NCBI GenBank assembly: GCA_021806045.1
Contig: JAJZDI010000009.1
Location: forward strand, 62,001-126,000
DNA length: 64,000 nt
Direction of reading: 5' to 3'
Source: Actinomycetes bacterium
GTDB lineage: Bacteria > Actinomycetota > Acidimicrobiia > Acidimicrobiales > RAAP-2
A program made the position numbers and the translations under genes. The first letter of the stretch is position 1. Each line of letters starts with the position of its first letter. The notes under the pieces were generated by a model that was given only the letters and a program-made list of their open reading frames with translations, did not search any database and was not told the origin of the DNA. This document shows, one piece after another, positions 41,246-49,087 of the stretch.

Positions 41246-42301
41246 TCACGGCGCCCCCCTCCCCGTCGCCGACGGCGCCAGCGGGGGAGCGAAGTACTGG
41301 ACGACGGCGTCGACGATCCCCTGGGCCATCACCGACTGCCCGGTGGTGCTCGCCGCGATCGACGCCTCGAACGGATCGGTCAGGTAGAGAGGCTCGATCA
41401 CCGCTCCCGGCATGCGGCTGGGGGACGTGAAGTAGCCGGCCTCGGCCGGGCCGAGCAGGAGGAGGTGGGGGTAGGCGGCGGCCTTGGCCGCCAGACCGCT
41501 GGTGGTCGGATCGCCCGACACCGAGCCCTCCGAGGTGTCGGGCACGACCCCGTCGTCGGGGATGCCCCACCCCCGGGCGTTCATCGCACCCAGCACGTCG
41601 TCCTGCAGCAGGGTGGCGAGCCGTTGGTTGGCGGCGGCGAACGGCCGGGCCGTGTCGTAGGTGGTGACGCTCCCTGCCTCCGACAGCGAGCCCCCGGCAT
41701 CCATGTAGATGCCGACGAGGGCGGCAGCGTGCGCGTCGTTGGCGCACTGGTCGCGGGCGGCGACGTCGTCGTGCACGCCCCTGACGGAGAGGAGGGACCC
41801 GTCGGTGTCGGCCGCTTTGAGCCGGAGCACCGTGGTGTCGGCCGTCCTCGACACCACGACGGCGAACCCCCGGGCACGCAACCCGCTGGCCGCGTCGAGC
41901 TCGACGTGCAGGTTGACGGCGGACTCGCCGATCTGCCTGCCGGACTCGGTGGTGCCGACGCCCCCCGGATCGGGACCACCGTGCCCGGCGTCGAGGAAGA
42001 CGGTCAGGTGCCGATCACCCATGGTCGGTGGCAGGAGCACGCACGCCCCGGGGGCGAAGAGGGAAGCGTCGACCGGTCCCGCTCCTGCCGCCATGGCCGG
42101 CCCGAACAGGTGGTCCCAGGCGGTAACGGCGCCGACGGCGAGGGCTGCCACCAGCGCGACGGCCACGGGAAGGCGCCGCGCCGCCCGCCTCCGCCGCCTC
42201 GCCCGGCTGGGCGGTCGTCGACGGGGTCGATCGGCTCGGGTGGGCACGCCCCAGGATCGCACCGGCCGGCCGCCGGGCGGTGGCATCCTGCGTGGCAACA
42301 T
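41246..42301 (-). CDS. N-acetylmuramoyl-L-alanine amidase (amidase_3), altered metal site
   Basis: 351 residues. A long basic leader (about 1-42) precedes a signal-anchor helix (LPVAVALVAALAVGAVTAW), so the catalytic domain is outside. The domain opens with VFLDAGHGGPDPGG (His, zinc ligand 1) and GESAVNL (Glu, ligand 2). At the third site the family SIHAN becomes GIYMDAG, so the usual His is Tyr. The last catalytic Glu region is AVIEPLYLTDPFEASIA. ATG 42301 or 42286 could both start the gene. It would cleave the stem peptide from muramic acid, unless the changed ligand makes it inactive or a binding protein. Confidence 0.85.
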   Translation of the reverse strand: MLPRRMPPPGGRPVRSWGVPTRADRPRRRPPSRARRRRRAARRLPVAVALVAALAVGAVTAWDHLFGPAMAAGAGPVDASLFAPGACVLLPPTMGDRHLTVFLDAGHGGPDPGGVGTTESGRQIGESAVNLHVELDAASGLRARGFAVVVSRTADTTVLRLKAADTDGSLLSVRGVHDDVAARDQCANDAHAAALVGIYMDAGGSLSEAGSVTTYDTARPFAAANQRLATLLQDDVLGAMNARGWGIPDDGVVPDTSEGSVSGDPTTSGLAAKAAAYPHLLLLGPAEAGYFTSPSRMPGAVIEPLYLTDPFEASIAASTTGQSVMAQGIVDAVVQYFAPPLAPSATGRGAP

Positions 42302-42442
42302 CCGGACGGGTGACCGGTCGGGGAGTGCGGCGGAACGGCAGTCGGCACAACGACGGTGCCGAGCGTGTCATCAACGCCACGTTCAGCGTTCCCAGGTACA
42401 CTTCGCCATCTTCGTGCTGGATGTGGACTCTGGGGAGGTCTG

Positions 42443-43495
42443 ATGGCGGTTCGATCGTGGCAGCGGCGCACCTCGCTCACCCTGTTGTTCGCCGGGGTGT
42501 GCGTGGTGGGGGCAGCGTGTGGCGGCGGTTCGGGGACCAGCTCGGCGGGATCGTCGTCGGCGACGACATCGGCGACATCGGGATCGCAGGCATCGTCGGC
42601 CACCGTCGACGGCCTCAATCAGGCCAAGCTCGGTGGACTGCAGAACTACACGTTCACCTCGGCGAACGACGCCGGCAGCGTGTCGATGACCTGGACGGGC
42701 AAGGTCCACAGTCCCACCGACTGGGAGGTGCAGACCAACGAACCGGCGGTGACGATCTACGACGTGAACGGCCAGGGAACGTCGGTCGCTGTCGGCCAGG
42801 TCGAGCCGACCCAATTCAAGACGCCCCAGGGCAACAACCACCTGTTCGGCGAGCCGGCAGTCGCTGCGTCGCTCTTCGGCTACACGCACGTGGCCGGCAT
42901 CAAGATCACGAAGGGAGCCCCCTGTACGGTGGCCGGCGCCTCCGGGGTGACCTTCCACGTGCAGTCGCCAAATGCCTCGATCGTGAACGAAGTGGCCACC
43001 GCATGCGTGGACTCGTCGACGGGCGCCCTGCTCTCCTACTCGACCGGCGTGACGGGCGGCTCGGCTGCCAATGCGACCGGCTTGTCCGGTCACGGCATCA
43101 CGTTCACCGTCACTTCGATCGGCGGTGTGCCCCAGATCTCGGCCCCGTCCGCGTCCGCGTCGTCGACCATCCCGACCCCGAGCGTCCCGGCGTCTCCGTC
43201 CTCGACCGGCGTCCCCGCCGGGTTCCCCTCCCAGGTCCCGGCGCCTCCGGGGAGCTACACCATCGCCCAACAGCTCAGTTCGAACAAGTGGCTGATCCAG
43301 GCTGACGAGACCAGCGCCAGCGCGGCGGACGACTACGCGAAGACCCTGAAGTCGGCCGGCTTCACCGAGACCTCGTCGACCAACAGTGCCGCCGGCATCG
43401 AATTGGTGTTCGGCATGGGGGCGATCAACGTCCTCGTCCAGCAGATGTCGCTCCCGGGCCAGGGTCCGGTCCTCGAGGTCACGGTAGGGTCCTGA
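42443..43495 (+). CDS. putative lipoprotein of unknown function
   Basis: 350 residues from ATG 42443, with GGGGAGG just upstream. Basic n-region SWQRRTSL, hydrophobic core and lipobox GAAC (Cys near 26) predict lipid anchoring outside the membrane. A Ser/Thr/Gly-rich linker follows. The mature region resembles LppX/LprG-like folds only loosely, with beta strands and two Cys (KGAPCTV, ATACVDS). A second Pro/Ser linker near 255-280 separates a C-terminal domain of about 75 residues (SYTIAQQLSSNKWLIQADETS). No catalytic motif is seen. Function unknown. Confidence 0.8.
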   Translation: MAVRSWQRRTSLTLLFAGVCVVGAACGGGSGTSSAGSSSATTSATSGSQASSATVDGLNQAKLGGLQNYTFTSANDAGSVSMTWTGKVHSPTDWEVQTNEPAVTIYDVNGQGTSVAVGQVEPTQFKTPQGNNHLFGEPAVAASLFGYTHVAGIKITKGAPCTVAGASGVTFHVQSPNASIVNEVATACVDSSTGALLSYSTGVTGGSAANATGLSGHGITFTVTSIGGVPQISAPSASASSTIPTPSVPASPSSTGVPAGFPSQVPAPPGSYTIAQQLSSNKWLIQADETSASAADDYAKTLKSAGFTETSSTNSAAGIELVFGMGAINVLVQQMSLPGQGPVLEVTVGS

Positions 43496-43516
43496 CCGAC
43501 CGCCAGGCAGGGAGCC

Positions 43517-44751
43517 TCAACCGAGGCGCTGCCAGGTGGTCCCGTCGGACGTCGACCGGCCTCCGGCGCCAGCACCCCGGCCCGAGAGGGCGACAGGACG
43601 TCGAACGACGTGAACGGTGATTCGTCGAAACGCGGCCCGCTCACCTGGCTCCAGGTGGCGCCCCCGTCGGTGCTCTCGGTGAGATCGACGGCTGTCGCCA
43701 GCCACAGCAGGTCGGGACCGCCCGCCTGGAGCGTCGCCGGTTTTGCCCGGGGGAGCGCCCCCGCCACCAGCGGGGCTCCCAGGTCGGTGAGGGCCGCCAC
43801 CACCGTCCAGTGCAGACCGCCGTCCGTCGTGGCCAGCAACGACTTGGTCGAGCTCCCGGCGGCCGCGCCGCCGATGCATAGCATCCACCAACGCTGGCCG
43901 ATTCCGGTGAGGAAGGGGGTGCCGTCCTGGTGCGCGCACCACCCAACGGGTCCGGCCGGTACCTGATCCACGGCCCAGTGATCTCCGGCATCGGTCGTGA
44001 CCACCAGCTCGTCGAAGGCGCTGGCGCCCGCCCCTCCGGGGACGTCCGGAAGGTGGAGGGTCACCACTGCCGTCGTCGGTGAAGTGACGGCCATCGCCGG
44101 TCGGGCCCGTACCTCGCCGACCGGGAAGGGTGTGCGGTGCCAGCTACCGCCGGGGTCAGGCGCGGTCTCGACGATCGGGGTGCACACCAGGGACCCGGGG
44201 GTGGTCGGCGGGCGCGACAGCACCCAGACGGTGGAGGCGGCCAGGGAGAGCTGGACGACCGGCGCGGGAACGGGCTGGCCCGCCCAGTGCTGCCCACCGT
44301 CCGTCGTCGCCTCCAGGCGTCCGTTCCCGATCGCGATCCACACCCGCTGGGTCGACGCGGCGACCACCTGCATGGGCTGGTCGGGTGCAACGGACCCGGG
44401 GACCGCCGTCCCCACGACACGTCAGTGGCTGCCGCCGTCGTCGCTGACGGCCATCCGCACCGTTCCTTGGCCGTCCGGTGGTGGCGCACACGCCCGGCTG
44501 GGGGAGGTCAGCGCCACCCCCGCCTGGGGCGAGACGAAGTGCACGGCGGTCAGGCATGCCGGAGCGACCGTGGTCGCGCTCGCAGGCGACGCGTTGGCCG
44601 GTGCGTCCGTCGACGTGCCACCCGGTCGGGAGCTCGAGGTCGAGTGCGTGCAGCCGGTCGCCAGTGCGGCGGCCACGGCCAGGGCTGCCACCGCCGGTCC
44701 GTACCCGTGCCGCCGCCTCCCGTGGATCCGCCAGCGATCGCCATCCGCCAT
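43517..44751 (-). pseudogene. broken Asp-box (BNR/Ycf48-like) lipoprotein gene
   Basis: Read as one gene it begins at ATG 44751 with a signal peptide and lipobox (ALATGC). It continues through VHFVSPQAGVAL and repeated Asp-boxes (SDDGGSHW, TTDGGQHW, TTDAGDHW, TTDGGLHW, STDGGATW, TSDGTTW), a beta-propeller of the sialidase/photosystem-assembly type. Two lesions interrupt it. An in-frame TGA (44422-44424) sits exactly where the first Asp-box needs Trp (TGG). Near 43560-43575 the reading frame must shift by one base so that TSDGTTWQRLG and its stop at 43517 follow. Either the gene is dead or the assembly has errors here. Confidence 0.7.
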
Positions 44752-44810
44752 GGAGCCGACGCTACCGAGGAGGATGGCTCGGCGCCACGAGTGGCCGTTC
44801 TCCGGGCCGG

Positions 44811-46508
44811 TCAGCGGGGTGCGATCCCCGACGCCACCGGAAGCGACACGTGGACGCTGCTGAAGGTGATCGATCCTCCCAGGCGGGGCCGGGCGTAGGC
44901 GACGGTGGTCGCCACCAGCTGGAGGGTGAGACGCGCCCCCGGGTGCAGGGCGGCCACCACGATCTCGAGGGGAACGGTGGTGGTGTGGGCGGCGCCGTCG
45001 AGGGTGACGTCGATGGGGGTGATCTGGTTGCCGAGCACCATGCCCGTGGCGTCGTCGACCACCTGGGCGAACACCCGCTCCGGCGCGGCACCCGGCGGCA
45101 CCGTGCCCCGGTAGGTGATCGTCAGGTCCGGGGAACCGACGACGAGAGCCGAGCGGCTGCCGGTGGTGATGGGCACGTCCACCGCGTTCGACGCCTCGGC
45201 CGGTGTGACCGGAGCGGCGAAACCGGCCAGCGGGTCGGTGACGCCTGCGGGGACGTGGGCCGGGCCTGATCCACCGGCGGCGGTCAGGGCGAGGGTCCCG
45301 TGCCCCGTCGCGGTGAGCGGGGAGGCGGTGGGGACCGGGTAGCCGGCCGCCTGGTAGGACGCGCCGTTCTGGTCGACGAACTGGAAGGTGGGGCCGGTGT
45401 CGACGCCCGGCTGGCCCTTCAGGTAACGGTCGAGCCAGGCGATGGTGTCGGTGGTGATGACCTGCTGGTCGCCGGGCGGGGTGAGGCAGGCGCCGTGCCC
45501 GCCGCAGAACCAGATCATGTGGGTTGGCACCCCACGGGAACGGAGGGCCTGGTAGTTGGCCACCCCTTCGTCGAGGGTGAAGAGGTTGTCGACGGTGCCC
45601 TGGATGATGAGGGTGGGGGCGGTGATCTTGGACACGAGGGCGCCGGGGCCGGCGTCGGTGAACCAGTTGACCTCGGCCGGCGACAGCGTCCCCGAGCCGA
45701 TGGCATTGTCGGCGGCGACGATGTGGGGATCGAGGTGCATGCGCGCACCGGCCTCCACCAGGAGCCCGGCCCACCCCGCCTTGATGGTGTCCGCCTTGTA
45801 GAGGCTGGTGGCCAGCGAGTGCCAGGCGATGGTGGGGACGATGGCGTCGATGCGGCAGTCGACGGCCGCCGCGGTGAACTGGATGCCGCCGCCGTAGGAG
45901 GCGCCCACCATGCCGACGGCCGGATCGTCGGGGCCGTTCAGCGCTACGCCGGGAAGGGTGGCCACCCAGTTGATGAGCTGCTCGACGTCGCGGGCCTCGT
46001 AGGCGGCGCTGTCGAGCTCGGCCGTGCCGGTGGAGGGGGGGAAGCCGCGGGGGTCCCACGTCAACACGTTGAAGCCGGCCCGGTTGAGCTGGCCGATGGT
46101 GAGCCCGCCGAACAGTGCGGCCGAGGTGAGGCTGGTGTCGGCCGTCTCGCCCCACCCCGGGCCCATCAGGACGGTGGGTGCCTTCGGCGAACCGCCCGGT
46201 GTCGCCGGGAACCAGTAGGCGCGCAGCTGGGTGCCGTCGAACGACGTGACCGTCCACGCCGAGGGCGCGCCGGTGACGGGCACGGCGCGCACGGGGGTGG
46301 CGGGGGGCGTGGGGTGGCAGGCGGGGCGGTGGTAGGCGGTGCCGGCCGACGAGGTGGTCGCCGTGCCCGACGCGCTCCCCGACGTGGTCGAGCACGCGGC
46401 GGTGGTCGCCAGGGCCAGCGCCCCGAGGGCACCCAGGGCGGTGCGCCACCGCGGTGGTGGGGTCCCCTGGCCCGGGCGTCGCCCGCGGTCGGCACGGATC
46501 GGGTGCAT
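44811..46508 (-). CDS. secreted CocE/X-Pro dipeptidyl-peptidase-like hydrolase (lipoprotein)
   Basis: 565 residues from ATG 46508. A basic n-region, hydrophobic core and TTAAC lipobox predict a lipoprotein. The alpha/beta-hydrolase domain has FDGTQLRAYWFPAT, GWGETADTSLT, FNVLTWDPRGFPPSTG and the nucleophile GASYGGG (Ser). The acid is in QGTVDNLFT and the His in CGGHGACL. A C-terminal beta-sandwich (about 440-565) is the typical extra domain of CocE/PepX proteins. Likely an esterase or aminoacyl-peptide hydrolase; specificity is not readable. It is on the same strand as the broken Asp-box gene, which begins 60 bp downstream. Confidence 0.88.
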   Translation of the reverse strand: MHPIRADRGRRPGQGTPPPRWRTALGALGALALATTAACSTTSGSASGTATTSSAGTAYHRPACHPTPPATPVRAVPVTGAPSAWTVTSFDGTQLRAYWFPATPGGSPKAPTVLMGPGWGETADTSLTSAALFGGLTIGQLNRAGFNVLTWDPRGFPPSTGTAELDSAAYEARDVEQLINWVATLPGVALNGPDDPAVGMVGASYGGGIQFTAAAVDCRIDAIVPTIAWHSLATSLYKADTIKAGWAGLLVEAGARMHLDPHIVAADNAIGSGTLSPAEVNWFTDAGPGALVSKITAPTLIIQGTVDNLFTLDEGVANYQALRSRGVPTHMIWFCGGHGACLTPPGDQQVITTDTIAWLDRYLKGQPGVDTGPTFQFVDQNGASYQAAGYPVPTASPLTATGHGTLALTAAGGSGPAHVPAGVTDPLAGFAAPVTPAEASNAVDVPITTGSRSALVVGSPDLTITYRGTVPPGAAPERVFAQVVDDATGMVLGNQITPIDVTLDGAAHTTTVPLEIVVAALHPGARLTLQLVATTVAYARPRLGGSITFSSVHVSLPVASGIAPR

Positions 46509-46637
46509 GGTCCCCCCAGTCGGTCGGCAGGTGGCGAGCACCCCCTGGGCCCCGCGCGTCTCAGGGTACCCGGGGTGGCCGGGTGCGCCCGGACGGCGCC
46601 CCCGCCGGCCCCGCGCCCGTCCCCCGGTCCGCCCCGG

Positions 46638-47207
46638 TCAGGGACGGCGACCGGAGAGATCGAGGAGACGGGTCTGGAGGGGGGCCGACTCGTCCACGTC
46701 GCCACTCGGACCGGCCCCGAAGAAGCCGGTCTGCCCGATGAAGGGCGCCATGGGTTGGAGGGATTCCCACACCACCTCCACCAGTTCGGGGTCGAGGTCC
46801 TCGTCGGCACCGATGGCACGGGCCAGGTCCCACGCATGGAGCGTGTAGTCGCCGATCCGGAACCCGAGGAGCTGGGCGCCGGGGATCTCGCCGGCGATGT
46901 GGTGGCAGGTCCGCTCCATCGCCCCCGGTACGGCGAACGTCGCCGCCAAGTCGTCGGCACCCTGGCCGAAGGCGGCGACGGGGTCGTCGCCGATGTCCTC
47001 GGCTTGGACCTCGGCCAGTGCGTCCTCCCACGCCTGGCCGTCGAGGAGGCGGGTGGCGATCAGGTCACCCCGCACGACATGGTCGACGAGCTCCCGCACC
47101 GTCCACCCCTCGCAGGGGGTGGAACGTTCCCAGTCGGCGTCACCCACCAGCCGGAGGCGGCGTTCGAACTCGGCGCGGGCGGTGGCGAAGGTGTCGAGCG
47201 GTTGCAT
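46638..47207 (-). CDS. DinB/mycothiol-dependent maleylpyruvate isomerase-like protein
   Basis: 189 residues of the TIGR03086/DinB superfamily. The helical N-terminus FATARAEFERRLRLVGDADW is followed by STPCEGWTVRELVDHVVRGD, where the His of ELVDHVV is the first metal ligand. Other ligands are in RTCHHIAGEIPG and GDYTLHAWDLARAIG. Members bind zinc and often use mycothiol; the substrate here is unknown. ATG 47207 fits the family start. It is divergent from the acyl-CoA synthetase, whose ATG is 262 bp away. Confidence 0.85.
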   Translation of the reverse strand: MQPLDTFATARAEFERRLRLVGDADWERSTPCEGWTVRELVDHVVRGDLIATRLLDGQAWEDALAEVQAEDIGDDPVAAFGQGADDLAATFAVPGAMERTCHHIAGEIPGAQLLGFRIGDYTLHAWDLARAIGADEDLDPELVEVVWESLQPMAPFIGQTGFFGAGPSGDVDESAPLQTRLLDLSGRRP

Positions 47208-47469
47208 GTGGGCAGGCTATCCCTGCCCCTCGCAGTCCGCAGTCCGCAGTCCGCGGCCCGCTGCCCGGGCTCCGGGAGCGGGCGACCGGCACGGCAGGCG
47301 CCGGGGACACGGCCGACACCGGGGGCACCGGGTCGGTCCCGTGCTCTCGAGCCACGTGCACCGCCTGGCGTCCGTCTGCCATGATCACCTCTGGGTCATC
47401 CCGGAAGCGGTGTGCCTCGTGCACGCGGCGGGCATGTGGCCCGGAGACGAGCGCAAGGGGGGTCGACCC

Positions 47470-49020
47470 ATGAAGGTGCCGCTGACCATCGGGGATTTCC
47501 TGGAGCGGGCTGCCGACGTCTACGGCGATCGCCCGGCCGTCCTCGACGAGCCGGACACGCCGGGCAGCTTCGGGCGCATCACCTACGGCGAGCTCCACCA
47601 CCGGGCCCGGGCCATGGCCGTGGCCTTCGACGACCTCGGTGTCGGCGTCGGCGAGCGGGTGGCCATCGTCAGCCCCAACGCGTCGCGCTTCCTGGCGTCG
47701 TACTTCGGGGTGAGCGGCTTCGGGCGGATCCTGGTGCCGATCAACTACCGCCTGACGGCCGACGAGATCGCCTTCATCGTCGAGCACTCGGGCACCTCCG
47801 TGCTCCTCTACGACCCCGACATGGACGAGCAGGTGTCGGGGATCGAGGTGCCGCACCGGTTCCGGCTGGACGGCGTGGAGGACGCCGCCCTGTTCGACCC
47901 GGAGGTGGGCGCCAGCCGGAGCCCGGCCGGCTGGGAGGCGGACGAGGACGCCACCTGCACCATCAACTACACGTCGGGGACGACCGCCCGCCCGAAGGGT
48001 GTCCAGCTGACCCACCGGAACTGCTGGCTGAACGCGGTGTCGTTCGGATGGCACACCGGGCTGTCCGACCGCGACACGCTGCTGCACACCCTCCCGATGT
48101 TCCACGCCAATGGATGGGGCATGCCCTACGCGGCAACCGCCATCGGTGCCCGCCACGTGGTCCAGCGCAAGATCGACGGCGAGGAGATCCTGTCCCGTAT
48201 CGAGCGGGAGGGGGTCACGATCATGTGCGCCGCCCCTGCGGTGGTGGCCACCGCTCTCGAGGCCGGCGTGGCCCGCCGCGAGCGGGGCGAGGAGGTCCCA
48301 GGACGCGACCAGGTCCGCATCGTGGTGGCCGGTGCGCCGCCGCCCTCGCGGGTGATCGAGCGGGTGGAGGAGGAGCTCGGCTGGGAGTTCATCCAGCTCT
48401 ACGGGCTGACCGAGACGTCGCCGTTGCTCACCTTCAACCGTGCGCCGGAGGAGTGGGACGACCTGCCGGTCTCCGAGCGGGCCACCCGGCTCAGCCGGGC
48501 CGGCGTGCCGGCCATCGGGGTGCGCGTCCGGATCAGCGAGGTGGGCGAGGTCCTGGCCCGTTCCAACCACGTGCTCGACGGCTACTGGCACCAGCCCGAC
48601 GCCACCGCCGAGGCGCTGGAGGGAGGCTGGTTCCACACAGGCGACGGCGGCTACATGGAAGGTCCCTACGTGGTCATCTCCGACCGGAAGAAGGACGTCA
48701 TCATCACCGGAGGGGAGAACGTGTCCTCCATCGAGGTGGAGGACGTGCTCTACAAGCACCCGGCGGTGGCCGAGGTGGCGGTGATCGGCGTCCCCGACGA
48801 GAAGTGGGGCGAGGCGGTCATGGCTCTGGTGGTGACGCGCGACGGGACGTCCGTCACCGAAGAAGAGCTCATCGAGCACTGCCGGAGCCTCATGGCCCAC
48901 TTCAAGGCGCCCCGGCGGGTCGAGTTCCGCGACAGCCTGGTGCGCACGGCGACCGGCAAGCTCCAGAAGTACAAGCTCCGTCAGGAGTTCTGGTCCGGCA
49001 GGGAGCGCCAGGTCAACTGA
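47470..49020 (+). CDS. acyl-CoA synthetase (AMP-forming)
   Basis: 516 residues, ATP + carboxylic acid + CoA to acyl-CoA. Signature P-loop YTSGTTARPKGVQLTH, motif LYGLTETSPLL, then DGGWFHTGDGGYMEGPYVVISDRKKD-type sequence. The catalytic hinge IITGGENVSS and the C-terminal Lys in TATGKLQKYKLR complete the family features. A full-length ANL protein of the medium- or long-chain FadD type. ATG 47470 follows a GGGGGTCGACCC leader. The 262 bp upstream hold no gene, only three copies of CAGTCCG near 47230-47250. The acyl chain preference is not readable. Confidence 0.92.
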   Translation: MKVPLTIGDFLERAADVYGDRPAVLDEPDTPGSFGRITYGELHHRARAMAVAFDDLGVGVGERVAIVSPNASRFLASYFGVSGFGRILVPINYRLTADEIAFIVEHSGTSVLLYDPDMDEQVSGIEVPHRFRLDGVEDAALFDPEVGASRSPAGWEADEDATCTINYTSGTTARPKGVQLTHRNCWLNAVSFGWHTGLSDRDTLLHTLPMFHANGWGMPYAATAIGARHVVQRKIDGEEILSRIEREGVTIMCAAPAVVATALEAGVARRERGEEVPGRDQVRIVVAGAPPPSRVIERVEEELGWEFIQLYGLTETSPLLTFNRAPEEWDDLPVSERATRLSRAGVPAIGVRVRISEVGEVLARSNHVLDGYWHQPDATAEALEGGWFHTGDGGYMEGPYVVISDRKKDVIITGGENVSSIEVEDVLYKHPAVAEVAVIGVPDEKWGEAVMALVVTRDGTSVTEEELIEHCRSLMAHFKAPRRVEFRDSLVRTATGKLQKYKLRQEFWSGRERQVN

Positions 49021-49032
49021 GCCCGATAGCCG

Positions 49033-49057
49033 GGCGGCATGGGCGTGCCCAGCCGCC
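49033..49057. terminator. GC hairpin between convergent genes
   Basis: GGCGGC...GCCGCC, with TGGGC/GCCCA continuing the pairing inward, forms a strong hairpin. It sits between the convergent acyl-CoA synthetase and molybdoenzyme genes, right after the synthetase stop. No T-tract is present, which is usual for high-GC actinobacterial terminators. Confidence 0.5.
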
Positions 49058-49087
49058 GGCCCGCCGGCCACCGCGCCTGCACCGCGC

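Noticed and set aside
44422-44424. Selenocysteine codon at the in-frame TGA
   Set aside because: The Asp-box context demands Trp at that residue, other genes here use TGA as a normal stop, and no SECIS-like element or selenoprotein family is involved.
47230-47250. Operator made of CAGTCCG repeats
   Set aside because: Three adjacent 7-bp copies look like simple slippage 220 bp from the nearest start, with no symmetry.
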